Source of the DNA: Deltaproteobacteria bacterium | GTDB lineage: Bacteria > Desulfobacterota > Desulfobacteria > Desulfobacterales > Desulfatirhabdiaceae | Direction of reading: 5' to 3' | Length of the DNA stretch: 6,734 nucleotides | Assembly: GCA_021778975.1 (NCBI GenBank) | Contig: JAJYBO010000160.1 | Location: 1-6,734, forward strand | Shown here: positions 1 through 6,163 of the stretch, piece by piece | How positions within the stretch are numbered: the first letter of the stretch is position 1 | Layout: each line of letters starts with the position of its first letter | The notes under the pieces: model-generated | The model's input: the letters and a program-made list of their open reading frames with translations, nothing else | Told to the model about the DNA's origin: nothing | The model's database searches: none | Position numbers and translations under genes: made by a program

Positions 1-138
1 CGCCTGATGACGCGCCAGCACCACCGCGGAGAGCGCGAACGGCAGGGCGAAGACCGTGTGGCTGAATTTGATCATGCGCCCGAAGTTCAGAATATGGTGG
101 TTGACGGATTGTCCAGCATGGCTGTCATTCGATATCAT
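1..138 (-). CDS. ubiA: UbiA-family polyprenyltransferase, N-terminal fragment
   Basis: Partial gene running off the left edge: only the first 46 codons are present, opening MISNDSHAGQ. Residues 19-40 contain FGRMIKFSHTVFALPFALSA, the classic start of the first helix of UbiA/MqnP-type 4-hydroxybenzoate polyprenyltransferases (R-x-I-K-F-x-H-T-x-F-A-L-P-F). Family knowledge: these integral membrane enzymes attach a polyprenyl chain to an aromatic acid during quinone synthesis. In anaerobes using the futalosine menaquinone route the homologue is called MqnP, so the substrate here cannot be settled. The Asp-rich catalytic motifs lie outside the window. The ATG at 138 is the only ATG/GTG/TTG after the in-frame TGA at 207-205. 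It has no Shine-Dalgarno, and neither does the alternative ATG at codon 22. A terminator-like hairpin and a TATAAT box upstream suggest separate transcription from the kinase gene. Confidence 0.85.
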   Translation of the reverse strand, partial: MISNDSHAGQSVNHHILNFGRMIKFSHTVFALPFALSAVVLARHQA

Positions 139-145
139 GGGGGCG

Positions 146-174
146 ATTATATACGAAACGACGATGAAAGGAAA
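146..174 (-). promoter_or_regulatory. Candidate promoter for the ubiA-like gene
   Basis: On the minus strand a perfect TATAAT (151 to 146) lies 7 nt before the ATG at 138. A poor -35 match, TTTCCT (3 of 6, at 174-169), sits 17 bp further upstream. If the box is used, transcription would begin at or within a base or two of the ATG, giving a leaderless mRNA. This agrees with the absence of a Shine-Dalgarno. The -35 is weak and the call rests on one hexamer. Confidence 0.35.
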
Positions 175-215
175 GGATGCGATTGGGGTCTGAAATATCG
201 AACGTCATGGATACG

Positions 216-243
216 ACAAAAACCACGCGGAAATGTCCTGCGT
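216..243 (-). terminator. Candidate Rho-independent terminator after the histidine kinase
   Basis: The minus-strand transcript reads ACGC-A-GGA-CAUU-UCC-GCGU, then GG and five U. This is a 7-bp stem with one bulged A and a 4-nt loop (225-243), followed by the U run at 222-218. The first stem base is the first base of the kinase TGA stop codon, so the terminator overlaps the gene end. The stem is short and the U tract is set off by two G, so efficiency is probably modest. It would separate the kinase transcript from ubiA. Confidence 0.45.
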
Positions 244-929
244 CAGAGGGTTCTCAGCCATATGCAGGCATCGACGCCGAAAGGTTGTCGGTTGTTCAGT
301 TCGAGACGTCCGCCCATTTGATTCAACAATTTTCGGCAGATAGAGAGTCCCAGCCCTGCGTGACCGTTATGGGTCGTGAAAAATGGCATAAAAACTCGGT
401 CCCGGATATCCGCATGAATTCCAGGTCCGTTGTCTTGAATCTGCACGATCATATAGGTGGCTTGTTTGCAGGCGGCCAACTCTATTTCCGGAAAGGCCAC
501 ATTTGAAATGGCTTCCTCTGCATTTTCCACAAGATGTTCCAGTATGTGTTGAACCGCCAGTGAATTGGCGATAATGTGACAGGGGTCGGATTGAATGTGG
601 TGAGAGAATCGGATGTGTTTATCTTCAAGTCGCTGACGCAGCAGAACGACACAGTCGTTCCAGAATGTTATCAGCGGGATTTCTTCCAGTTCGCGAACCG
701 TGGCGCGGGCGTATTTTCGCATGGCATCCAGAAATCGGTGCTGACGTTCGACCTGATCCTGCGCCCTGTGCAAGAATTCGAGACGCGCTTTTTCGTCAAA
801 ATCGTGGTAATTCCGAATCAGTATGTCTATGGTCATTTTGAGAGAATTGACCGTGTTGCCGAATTCATGACGCAGAGCGGAAAAAATCTGCTCCAGATCG
901 TCCGTCACCGACTCGTTTTCTGTATTCAT
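243..929 (-). CDS. Short cytoplasmic sensor histidine kinase lacking a sensor domain
   Basis: A 228-residue protein from ATG at 929 that is almost only a histidine kinase core. The H box is ALRHEFGNTVNSL with phospho-acceptor His21. The ATPase part has an N box HLVENAEEAI (Asn136), G1 DNGPGI (166-171), F box FMPFFTT (180-186) and G2 GHAGLGLSI (189-197). No membrane segment, HAMP or clear PAS/GAF region is visible. Only about 20 residues precede the His, so the input signal must come from a partner protein. No response regulator is in the window. The start is uncertain: a TTG at 956 adds nine residues and directly follows an in-frame TAA. Neither start has a good Shine-Dalgarno; the ATG has a weak GGTGGA about 11 nt upstream. 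The gene follows the FMN-binding protein gene by 57 nt (30 nt from TTG) on the same strand and is probably co-transcribed with it. Confidence 0.88.
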   Translation of the reverse strand: MNTENESVTDDLEQIFSALRHEFGNTVNSLKMTIDILIRNYHDFDEKARLEFLHRAQDQVERQHRFLDAMRKYARATVRELEEIPLITFWNDCVVLLRQRLEDKHIRFSHHIQSDPCHIIANSLAVQHILEHLVENAEEAISNVAFPEIELAACKQATYMIVQIQDNGPGIHADIRDRVFMPFFTTHNGHAGLGLSICRKLLNQMGGRLELNNRQPFGVDACIWLRTL

Positions 930-986
930 TTCAAAATCTATCCACCCTATGGCCAACTTTTATTATCCATACCGTAAGTTCCCTCT

Positions 987-1358
987 TCACCAGGTTTGGG
1001 TAGCAGAATCAATGGTAATGGCCAAGGTGGCTCGCAGCCAATTGAATTTTGCTTTCATGAAATCAAAATCAGGTCCGGATGTAATGAAGGCCGCCTTTCC
1101 CTTGATCAAAAAACCGGCGCCTGCCCCGTGTAAGCCCTTGACCTTGCTGCTTCCCAGCGTAATCAGCACATTCGGGTTGTGGGCAACGTTAGCCTCTGTC
1201 TTGTGCATGTAACCCGCAGGAATAAACAATCGTCCGTCTGGTGATATTCTGGTGTAGCTATTCCAGGTGTTGACCAGATGCGGTCCATCCATTCCCAATG
1301 TCGCAATGGCAACAACCCCATCCTGTTTCATAATTTCCAGCAGTTTTTCCGGGATCAT
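987..1358 (-). CDS. FMN-binding split-barrel protein, Desulfovibrio FMN-bp type
   Basis: A 123-residue protein that from memory closely parallels the 122-residue FMN-binding protein of Desulfovibrio vulgaris (Miyazaki). Shared blocks are GVVAIAT (14-20), DGPHLVNTWNSY (24-35), MHKTEANVA (51-59), ITLGSSKV (66-73) and GFLIKG (82-87), with nearly identical length. Family knowledge: this is a pyridoxamine-5'-phosphate-oxidase-like split beta-barrel that forms dimers and binds FMN non-covalently, with a presumed but unproven electron-transfer role in the cytoplasm. Trp32, Tyr35 and Trp107 match the aromatic residues I recall lining the flavin site. It is not expected to be a true PdxH. The start at 1358 is set by a strong AGGAGG 7 nt upstream; in-frame codons back to 1391 would only add MASIQTTGGST. 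It heads a likely two-gene operon with the histidine kinase. Confidence 0.9.
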   Translation of the reverse strand: MIPEKLLEIMKQDGVVAIATLGMDGPHLVNTWNSYTRISPDGRLFIPAGYMHKTEANVAHNPNVLITLGSSKVKGLHGAGAGFLIKGKAAFITSGPDFDFMKAKFNWLRATLAITIDSATQTW

Positions 1359-1365
1359 CGTACTA

Positions 1366-1371
1366 CCTCCT
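1366..1371 (-). promoter_or_regulatory. Strong ribosome binding site fixing the FMN-bp start
   Basis: AGGAGG followed by T on the minus strand, with 7 nt to the ATG at 1358. It selects this start over an in-frame ATG 33 nt upstream that would place the site inside the coding region. Confidence 0.85.
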
Positions 1372-1403
1372 GTTGTTTGAATTGATGCCATCGAAAAAGT
1401 CGA

Positions 1404-1416
1404 AATTCTGAGAATT
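1404..1416. promoter_or_regulatory. Perfect 13-bp palindrome in the FMN-bp leader
   Basis: AATTCT-G-AGAATT, a 6-1-6 inverted repeat with no mismatch, centred 52 bp upstream of the FMN-bp ATG. The odd central base and AT-rich arms would suit a dimeric repressor site. As RNA it could form only a weak hairpin. An operator role is inferred from symmetry and position alone; I cannot assign a regulator. Confidence 0.35.
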
Positions 1417-1465
1417 CATCAAGGGTACATACCACATATTTCTGAAGAAAAAAAGACACCTTTTG

Positions 1466-1494
1466 TTGTTCACCTGGTAACAGTTACCGAACAA
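1466..1494. promoter_or_regulatory. Nested inverted repeat, candidate operator upstream of FMN-bp
   Basis: The core GGTAAC-A-GTTACC (1476-1488) is a perfect 6-1-6 palindrome. It is flanked by outer arms TTGTTC (1466-1471) and GAACAA (1489-1494) that are also complementary, with four unpaired bases (ACCT) on one side. On the minus strand a GATAAT (1499-1494), one base off the -10 consensus, abuts the repeat, so a protein bound here would cover a start site. No convincing -35 partner is visible. It is followed after 11 nt by a T7 run in the transcript, too distant for a standard terminator. Confidence 0.4.
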
Positions 1495-1573
1495 TTATCG
1501 GTTATCAATCGGCAGCGTGATGATGCAGGGCGGTTTAATGTTATCAAATCAAGGCAGGACGAACACAACACCG

Positions 1574-2626
1574 CTATATGCGTTCTTGCACCACGTAAAA
1601 CATCAGAATAGATCCGGTCACCCGGCTTTTACCGGTATAGACAAAAATGGATACAAATATGAATTGCAGCAGGATGATGACAAACGGGTTCCACATGGCG
1701 GCAAAACCCGCATGAATATCGGCGGCAAGAGGCGTATCCGCCGGGAAAAAGACGCCGTAGATTACGGCCAGTCCGATGGAAACGCTGGAAAGTATCTGAT
1801 ATGCGGATATCCTGCCTTCACCCCGGTAATCCGCCCGGAACAGCTCGGAAATCAACCGCCATGTCTGAGTGATGAATACGGTCAGAATAAAGGCCAGCGG
1901 ATAATGGCCTTCCAGAAAGAGGTAGAAACCGATCAGCCCCGCCACGCAGAAAATGAGGCTGGTAACCGCCTGAACCGGAAGAACTTTTTGGCCGTCAAGC
2001 CCGTGCGCGTAGGCGATTTTTTTGGTTTTACCCGAAAATACGAAACAGGCGTGGCGCATAAAGCGCTGTACCCAGGAAGGGCATTCGGACAGGCGTTTAC
2101 CGTAACAGCATCCGAAGCTGATGCAGGCCAGTCGTCCTGTGCCTTCTCCGAAGGCATAGGCGGTGGAAAGCGCCGCCATGATGGTCATGACCGGCAGCGC
2201 GGCCCCCATGAATCGTCCCAGAAAATGGTTGATGGCGACGACAACAACCGGTGTCAGGACAATACCGGTGAAGGATGCGCCGCTTACCGTAAATGTGGAG
2301 GCTTTCTTTTCCACAATTCGGGCGATGATTTTGGAAGCCGGAATGCATACGCTCAGAACACAGACGATCAGGACGATCAGCCCGAACAGGGAAACCCTGA
2401 CGGATTCAAGCAGCAGAATCAGCGCCGCCGCCGCGAAGGTATAGGCGCAGGCGCTGAAGAATCCATAGAATGTGAAATTGACGCCCGTCCATGAAGCGGC
2501 ATCCTGCTTGTGGTGAGGCACAGACGCCAGAATCTGCCATTTTTCTTCCGGAAGATGTTTGAACCCCCACCGCATGATCACGGTGAGCAGGATGGCCAGG
2601 GCCGCTACGATCAGCAGGTGTTGCAT
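1574..2626 (-). CDS. Lgt-superfamily (prolipoprotein diacylglyceryl transferase-like) membrane protein
   Basis: A 350-residue polytopic membrane protein with about nine hydrophobic segments (roughly 3-18, 52-73, 76-96, 117-137, 143-159, 217-237, 241-258, 277-294, 312-330). The signature GEGTGRLACISFGCCYG (160-176) matches the Lgt loop; Arg165 and Gly176 align with E. coli Arg143 and Gly154. LPVQ at 216-219 matches the Lgt P-x-Q motif. ELFRADYRG with later Q277 (261-277) matches the region of Arg239. Lgt moves diacylglycerol from phosphatidylglycerol to the cysteine of prolipoproteins. Differences here: Cys168 replaces Asn146, SFTG (118-121) stands where Lgt usually has SFHG, and the protein is longer than the usual 260-300 residues. 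It is therefore better called an Lgt-like enzyme than the housekeeping Lgt. The start at 2626 is fixed by AGGAGG 4 nt upstream. It is the last gene of the three-gene cluster. Confidence 0.75.
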   Translation of the reverse strand: MQHLLIVAALAILLTVIMRWGFKHLPEEKWQILASVPHHKQDAASWTGVNFTFYGFFSACAYTFAAAALILLLESVRVSLFGLIVLIVCVLSVCIPASKIIARIVEKKASTFTVSGASFTGIVLTPVVVVAINHFLGRFMGAALPVMTIMAALSTAYAFGEGTGRLACISFGCCYGKRLSECPSWVQRFMRHACFVFSGKTKKIAYAHGLDGQKVLPVQAVTSLIFCVAGLIGFYLFLEGHYPLAFILTVFITQTWRLISELFRADYRGEGRISAYQILSSVSIGLAVIYGVFFPADTPLAADIHAGFAAMWNPFVIILLQFIFVSIFVYTGKSRVTGSILMFYVVQERI

Positions 2627-2630
2627 AAAA

Positions 2631-2636
2631 CCTCCT
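2631..2636 (-). promoter_or_regulatory. Strong ribosome binding site for the Lgt-like gene
   Basis: AAGGAGGT context with four T before the ATG at 2626, in the 24-nt gap after the decarboxylase-like gene. It is much stronger than anything before the two upstream genes of the cluster. Confidence 0.85.
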
Positions 2637-2650
2637 TTTCAGGATTGACG

Positions 2651-3718
2651 TTACAGATTGATTTTCCCGATCGAGCTTGAAGCCGGGAGCGTAATCCGGC
2701 GGGCGATTTCAGACCGGACGCGGACATCCGTTTCCACCAGGGGCAGACCGAATCCGCAGGAATATCGGCTGACGGCGTCCAGCCGCGTCATGTTGCGCCG
2801 GATATCCTCGGAAAATCGGACGCGGCCTTTCTCAAAAATCAGGACGGTTGTGGAACTGCCCGGGCGGTACAGACTCTGTGGCTGTCCCCTTCGGATTTTC
2901 ATGCCGACATGAAGCGCCCTGGGATGGTCGTAGGCGACATCGCTGTAACACGAAACGATGTCACCGATCATCATGGCCGCGATTTCGATCATGGCCACGT
3001 ATCCCACGCGGGATCCTCCGTCCGTATCCGTATCCAGAATCGTCACCGCGCGCTGATTTTCGGAAAGCGGCGTCACCGCGCGTACGACAGCGCCCGGGTT
3101 GCAGGAATGGCAGCGTCCGGATATGTGGTAATAATCGGCGACGGTTCCGGAAACCGGGGCGTGATTGTAATGATATTTGTCCGGGGTCAGCCTGAAAATC
3201 GCCGCATCGCCCTTCCTGAATGCCGTCAGCCATTTGGATTTGTCGGCGCCGATCAGATGTGTGCCGTCAAAAAACTTCTCTTTGATGAAAAATCCGGAGA
3301 TCTCCGAAAATGAACCGACCAGCATCCGGGCGTCCGCCGGAGACGTCACCACGCCGGCGGTGTCTTCGGCGGACGGCATGGGGCGGCAGGTTGCGTATCG
3401 GATCTTTCGTTCGAAAATATCTCGAAGGCAGATGTAACCGGAAATATCATCGGCGATGTCTCCAGGCTCGATATGCAGCGAACGAAAAATGCGCTGAATC
3501 TCGCGCGGGCGGAGATATCGCCGCAGATCGTAGTGAATCCACGCCAGCATCTTTGAAAATCTGCGTGATATCAATGCATTGAACAGCCACCGTGCGTTTT
3601 CGCGTGCGCTGTCATACATCCAGGCAATGAGTGAATCCGCACAGAGGGATTCGGTCTGAACGCTTCCGGTCTCCCGGTCGATGTATTGGTGAGGACTATG
3701 ATGATGCGGCATTTTCAT
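2651..3718 (-). CDS. Phosphatidylserine decarboxylase family protein (pyruvoyl-type)
   Basis: A 355-residue protein with the PSD layout. An N-terminal helical part ends in YICLRDIFERKIRY..RPMP (95-115), the usual F-x-R lead-in. SPADA (126-130) carries Asp129, equivalent to E. coli Asp90 of the self-cleavage triad. PDKYHYNHAPVSG (179-191) carries His183 and His186, equivalent to His144/His147. GYVAMIEIAAMMIGDI (239-254) is the conserved core strand. PGSSTTVLIFEKG (286-298) is the processing site; Ser288 (or Ser289) should become the pyruvoyl group, leaving an alpha chain of about 67 residues, like E. coli. Classical PSDs convert phosphatidylserine to phosphatidylethanolamine at the membrane. 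No phosphatidylserine synthase is nearby, so a specialised substrate is possible. The start ATG at 3718 lies inside the upstream gene (23-nt overlap, no clear Shine-Dalgarno), implying translational coupling; a second ATG is two codons on. Confidence 0.85.
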   Translation of the reverse strand: MKMPHHHSPHQYIDRETGSVQTESLCADSLIAWMYDSARENARWLFNALISRRFSKMLAWIHYDLRRYLRPREIQRIFRSLHIEPGDIADDISGYICLRDIFERKIRYATCRPMPSAEDTAGVVTSPADARMLVGSFSEISGFFIKEKFFDGTHLIGADKSKWLTAFRKGDAAIFRLTPDKYHYNHAPVSGTVADYYHISGRCHSCNPGAVVRAVTPLSENQRAVTILDTDTDGGSRVGYVAMIEIAAMMIGDIVSCYSDVAYDHPRALHVGMKIRRGQPQSLYRPGSSTTVLIFEKGRVRFSEDIRRNMTRLDAVSRYSCGFGLPLVETDVRVRSEIARRITLPASSSIGKINL

Positions 3719-6074
3719 TTTTTGTCGTATCGTAATGACTGAGCAGCACCAGAATACATATCAGGACGCCCAGGTGGTGGATGTTTATCCGATCTTTGAG
3801 CACTTCGTCACGAATTTCCGGCAAAAATTCCCGAAGCGACTTTTCACGGAGCAACCGGCGCAGCGCCTGCGCCAGTTCGGAATCATGGGTGGCGGCGGCT
3901 TTTTCCAGATCGAGGCATTCTTTTTCAAACACCGACATGGCTTCTGTCAGGTGCTGTCTGCGCAGATCGTTCCGATAAACCGCTTCGGCGGCCCGGTTGA
4001 ATTCATCGCCGCGCAGCCTGAATGGGGTTGCAGCGCCGGCGTGATCCAGTATCTGACGCGTCAGTTTGCCCGACGCCGCATGTTCCGGGTCGTCAATGCG
4101 GGCTTCCAGATCGTTCATGACTTCCTTCAGGTACATCATTTCAATCAGATCGGCGGCATCCCGGCGCAGGATTTTTACAAGCGCCCGGCGATATTCGATG
4201 TGATGCACCCGGATATAGTTCGGGTAGCGGCTGCTGGGACGGGTACGCGCCGTTTCCGCCAAAATTTTTCGCATAAAAACGTTGGGTGTGTCTTTTTCGA
4301 CAAAAAACGTCGGAATCCCGATGGCCGCGCCGAAAAGAATCTGACGACGCTCACTCTCGATCACCGGGCTGTCGGGGATGTGCAGGTGGGTAACCTTCCG
4401 GGTGATGACGGCCTTGTAGGCATATGCCGTGATCAGCGCCTGAAGACTTACCGCAGGCCCCATATCTTCGGTGAAACTGTGAAACAGGCTGTAATATCTG
4501 CCCTCAAATCCGGAAAACCCCATCTCGTGAAACCGCCGGAGCCGGTAAAACAGATACAGCGCCATCCTGGCGTCAAAGACGCCCATGTCCGCCAGATTTT
4601 TTTTCAGACCGATATCATTTCCCTCCTGGCCGTTCAGCGCCGGACTGCGTTCCGTACTCAGCAGGCATACGAGGTAATCCATCAGGCGGTAGTCCAGGAT
4701 CAGATCGCCTTTAAGTCCGAAAATACGGCTCAGGAACCGGTCAACCCCCTGCGGCCCCATCGGTGTCAGGGCGTACCCCAGAGCTTTGAGGCTGGCTTTT
4801 TTTTTCCAGCGTCGCCAGAGCATCCGGAGGTGCGTATAATCGAGTTCATGCGGCAGAAACCCCAGCGCTTTTTCGGGATGAAAGTCCCAGAAGTCCATTC
4901 GGAACGGATCCGCGGAATATGTGTTGACAAAGAGCGGCAGAAAATGCTCCACGATTTTGATGACCAGATCGCCGTAATATTTTTCCTGCGCCGCGCCGAA
5001 TCCGGAACCGGGATCTGTCAGAAGCTGACCGAGTTTTCGACTGCTCAGGCTGACATGCGTTCCGTTGTTGGCCAAACTGATGTTGGAAACATTGGGCAGC
5101 ACCACCAGATTGTTGTTGATGATACCGGCGTCCTTCAGCTTGGCGACCGCGTTCAGTTGACTGCGGGACAGCGCCTGATGGCACAGGTGCATGTACTGAT
5201 GTTTTTCCTCGCCCCTGTCCCAGCCCGAAAGACACGGGTTCATGAACAGACGGCGATAAAACGCATCGGGAATCAGATCGTTGAGCTGTTTCAACCTCAG
5301 CGGCGGATGCGGCGCAAAATAAATCCGCACCTGCTGCCCCAGCAGGTGAAGCTGAAACTGCTGATTGGCGTATTCCGCCAGAAGATGTGTCAGCAAATAC
5401 CGTTTGAGGGTTTCAGCCGCGGACGCCTGTCCCATTCCGTCTGCAACGGTCAGGCGAACCGGCTGAAAGGAAAATGTCTCCGGCGAGGTGTTGTCGCTCG
5501 TGAAGTGCCGCATCAGGGCTTCGCCGGTATGCCATATTCTGGGGATAGTTCTCCCGAATCGCCCGATAATATCCGCAAGACTCAGCTTGATGAGATAACT
5601 GACCGGTACTCGAAGCCATGTTTCCTGGTGATGACTGAAAATGAAGCGGGAGACATCCGATCGCTGGGGGCTGTCGGGACAGCGTTTGTCGGATTTGAGA
5701 TCGGTTTCCAGCAGGTTTCGGGCATAGCGGTTCAGTAGCATTCGGGGAAAACGCACCCAACTGTTTTCCCAGGTATAGTCCTTGTTGTCGTTCAGGAATT
5801 TTTCCAGTTCGGATACGGACTTTCCGGGGCTTTCACCGGTGTGAACACGCTTTCGGATATTCATGAAGAACTCCGACTCACGGATCGTAATGGGCAGATC
5901 CGCAGTGGCGCCACTGCCGATCACGGCGGTCTGAAGTTCATTTTCGACGCCGGCGGCGACATCGCCCGGTAAAAACGGCAGATGCTCCAGGAGGCTTTCC
6001 GGTGACGTCGCATCAATGCTCAGGACATCCCGTAAATACGCGGTGTCATATACACACTGAGGTAGATTTTTCAT
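3696..6074 (-). CDS. Uncharacterised 792-residue protein, first gene of the lipid-enzyme cluster
   Basis: I do not recognise a family. The protein looks mainly soluble and helix-rich. Three blocks have the density of Gly, Asn, His, Asp and aromatic residues expected of conserved enzyme cores: LPNVSNISLANNGTHVSLSS (326-345), FRMDFWDFHPEKALGF with PHELDYTHLRMLWRRWKKK (391-426), and GFSGFEGRYYSLFHSFTEDM (519-538). Residues 640-760 are charged and helical. Residues 768-779 (LGVLICILVLLS) form a short hydrophobic stretch near the C terminus that could touch or anchor in the membrane. There is no signal peptide. The ATG at 6074 is the only standard start after the upstream TAA, but has no Shine-Dalgarno and lies in an inverted repeat. 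An in-frame ATG at codon 71 has GGAG 6 nt upstream and is an alternative, though residues 1-70 look protein-like. Overlap with the decarboxylase gene suggests joint function. Confidence 0.85.
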   Translation of the reverse strand: MKNLPQCVYDTAYLRDVLSIDATSPESLLEHLPFLPGDVAAGVENELQTAVIGSGATADLPITIRESEFFMNIRKRVHTGESPGKSVSELEKFLNDNKDYTWENSWVRFPRMLLNRYARNLLETDLKSDKRCPDSPQRSDVSRFIFSHHQETWLRVPVSYLIKLSLADIIGRFGRTIPRIWHTGEALMRHFTSDNTSPETFSFQPVRLTVADGMGQASAAETLKRYLLTHLLAEYANQQFQLHLLGQQVRIYFAPHPPLRLKQLNDLIPDAFYRRLFMNPCLSGWDRGEEKHQYMHLCHQALSRSQLNAVAKLKDAGIINNNLVVLPNVSNISLANNGTHVSLSSRKLGQLLTDPGSGFGAAQEKYYGDLVIKIVEHFLPLFVNTYSADPFRMDFWDFHPEKALGFLPHELDYTHLRMLWRRWKKKASLKALGYALTPMGPQGVDRFLSRIFGLKGDLILDYRLMDYLVCLLSTERSPALNGQEGNDIGLKKNLADMGVFDARMALYLFYRLRRFHEMGFSGFEGRYYSLFHSFTEDMGPAVSLQALITAYAYKAVITRKVTHLHIPDSPVIESERRQILFGAAIGIPTFFVEKDTPNVFMRKILAETARTRPSSRYPNYIRVHHIEYRRALVKILRRDAADLIEMMYLKEVMNDLEARIDDPEHAASGKLTRQILDHAGAATPFRLRGDEFNRAAEAVYRNDLRRQHLTEAMSVFEKECLDLEKAAATHDSELAQALRRLLREKSLREFLPEIRDEVLKDRINIHHLGVLICILVLLSHYDTTKNENAASS

Positions 6075-6090
6075 AACGGAAAGGGTTATG
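6072..6090 (-). promoter_or_regulatory. Inverted repeat enclosing the start codon of the 792-residue gene
   Basis: On the minus strand CATAAC-CCTTTCC-GTTATG has perfect 6-bp arms and a 7-nt loop, and its 3' arm ends in the ATG start codon. In the mRNA it would fold the start codon into a stem; the pyrimidine loop contains no ribosome binding site. It may restrain translation initiation or be a protein site. This is seen by inspection only. Confidence 0.4.
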
Positions 6091-6114
6091 ACAGGCGGAT
6101 GTTAGATGGGTATA

Positions 6115-6153
6115 AGGAATGTGTTAGGAATTGAGAATGTAGGAATCAGGAAT
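6115..6153 (+). repeat. Short AGGAAT direct-repeat cluster
   Basis: AGGAAT occurs at 6115-6120, 6126-6131, 6141-6146 and 6148-6153, with a one-step variant GAGAAT at 6133-6138. The last four copies are 7-8 bp apart. The tract fills much of the map to 792-gene gap and reads ATTCCT on the transcribed strand. It looks like low-complexity intergenic repeat rather than a defined site. Confidence 0.55.
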
Positions 6154-6163
6154 AGGTGAGCGA

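Larger units (their letters stand above)
1359..1573. other. Intergenic region between the Lgt-like gene and FMN-bp
   Basis: The longest non-coding stretch of the window (215 bp). It holds the FMN-bp ribosome binding site, two 6-1-6 palindromes (centres 72 bp apart), a GATAAT box, and a direct repeat GTTATCAA at 1501-1508 and 1540-1547 (39 bp apart). I see no hairpin with an adjoining U tract right after the Lgt-like stop, so how that operon ends is unclear. No small ORF here has coding character. Confidence 0.6.

Noticed and set aside
7..506. Two overlapping plus-strand open frames at the left end
   Set aside because: They cross the ubiA-like and kinase genes in antisense and encode no recognisable protein.
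947..970. Eight-codon minus-strand ORF (MDNKSWP) between FMN-bp and the kinase
   Set aside because: A GAGGG lies 10 nt upstream and it overlaps the TTG kinase start, so a leader peptide is conceivable. It is too short and unsupported to call.
1447..1488. Rho-independent terminator formed by the GGTAAC/GTTACC hairpin and the T7 run
   Set aside because: The U run begins more than 10 nt after the hairpin, so it does not fit an intrinsic terminator.
1517..2494. Plus-strand open frame of 325 codons
   Set aside because: It is antisense to the Lgt-like gene, whose motifs and ribosome binding site are convincing. The plus-strand product is low-complexity and Gly/Asp/Gln-rich.
3714..3730. A6 run at the overlap of the 792-residue and PSD-like genes as a programmed frameshift site
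   Set aside because: The PSD-like frame would need a +1 or -2 shift and A6 alone is not a good +1 site. An ATG in the run gives a simpler reinitiation explanation.
3735..5738. Long plus-strand open frame (667 codons)
   Set aside because: It lies exactly antisense to the 792-residue gene. Its protein is rich in Gln, Arg and Phe with no recognisable domain, which is typical of a shadow frame.
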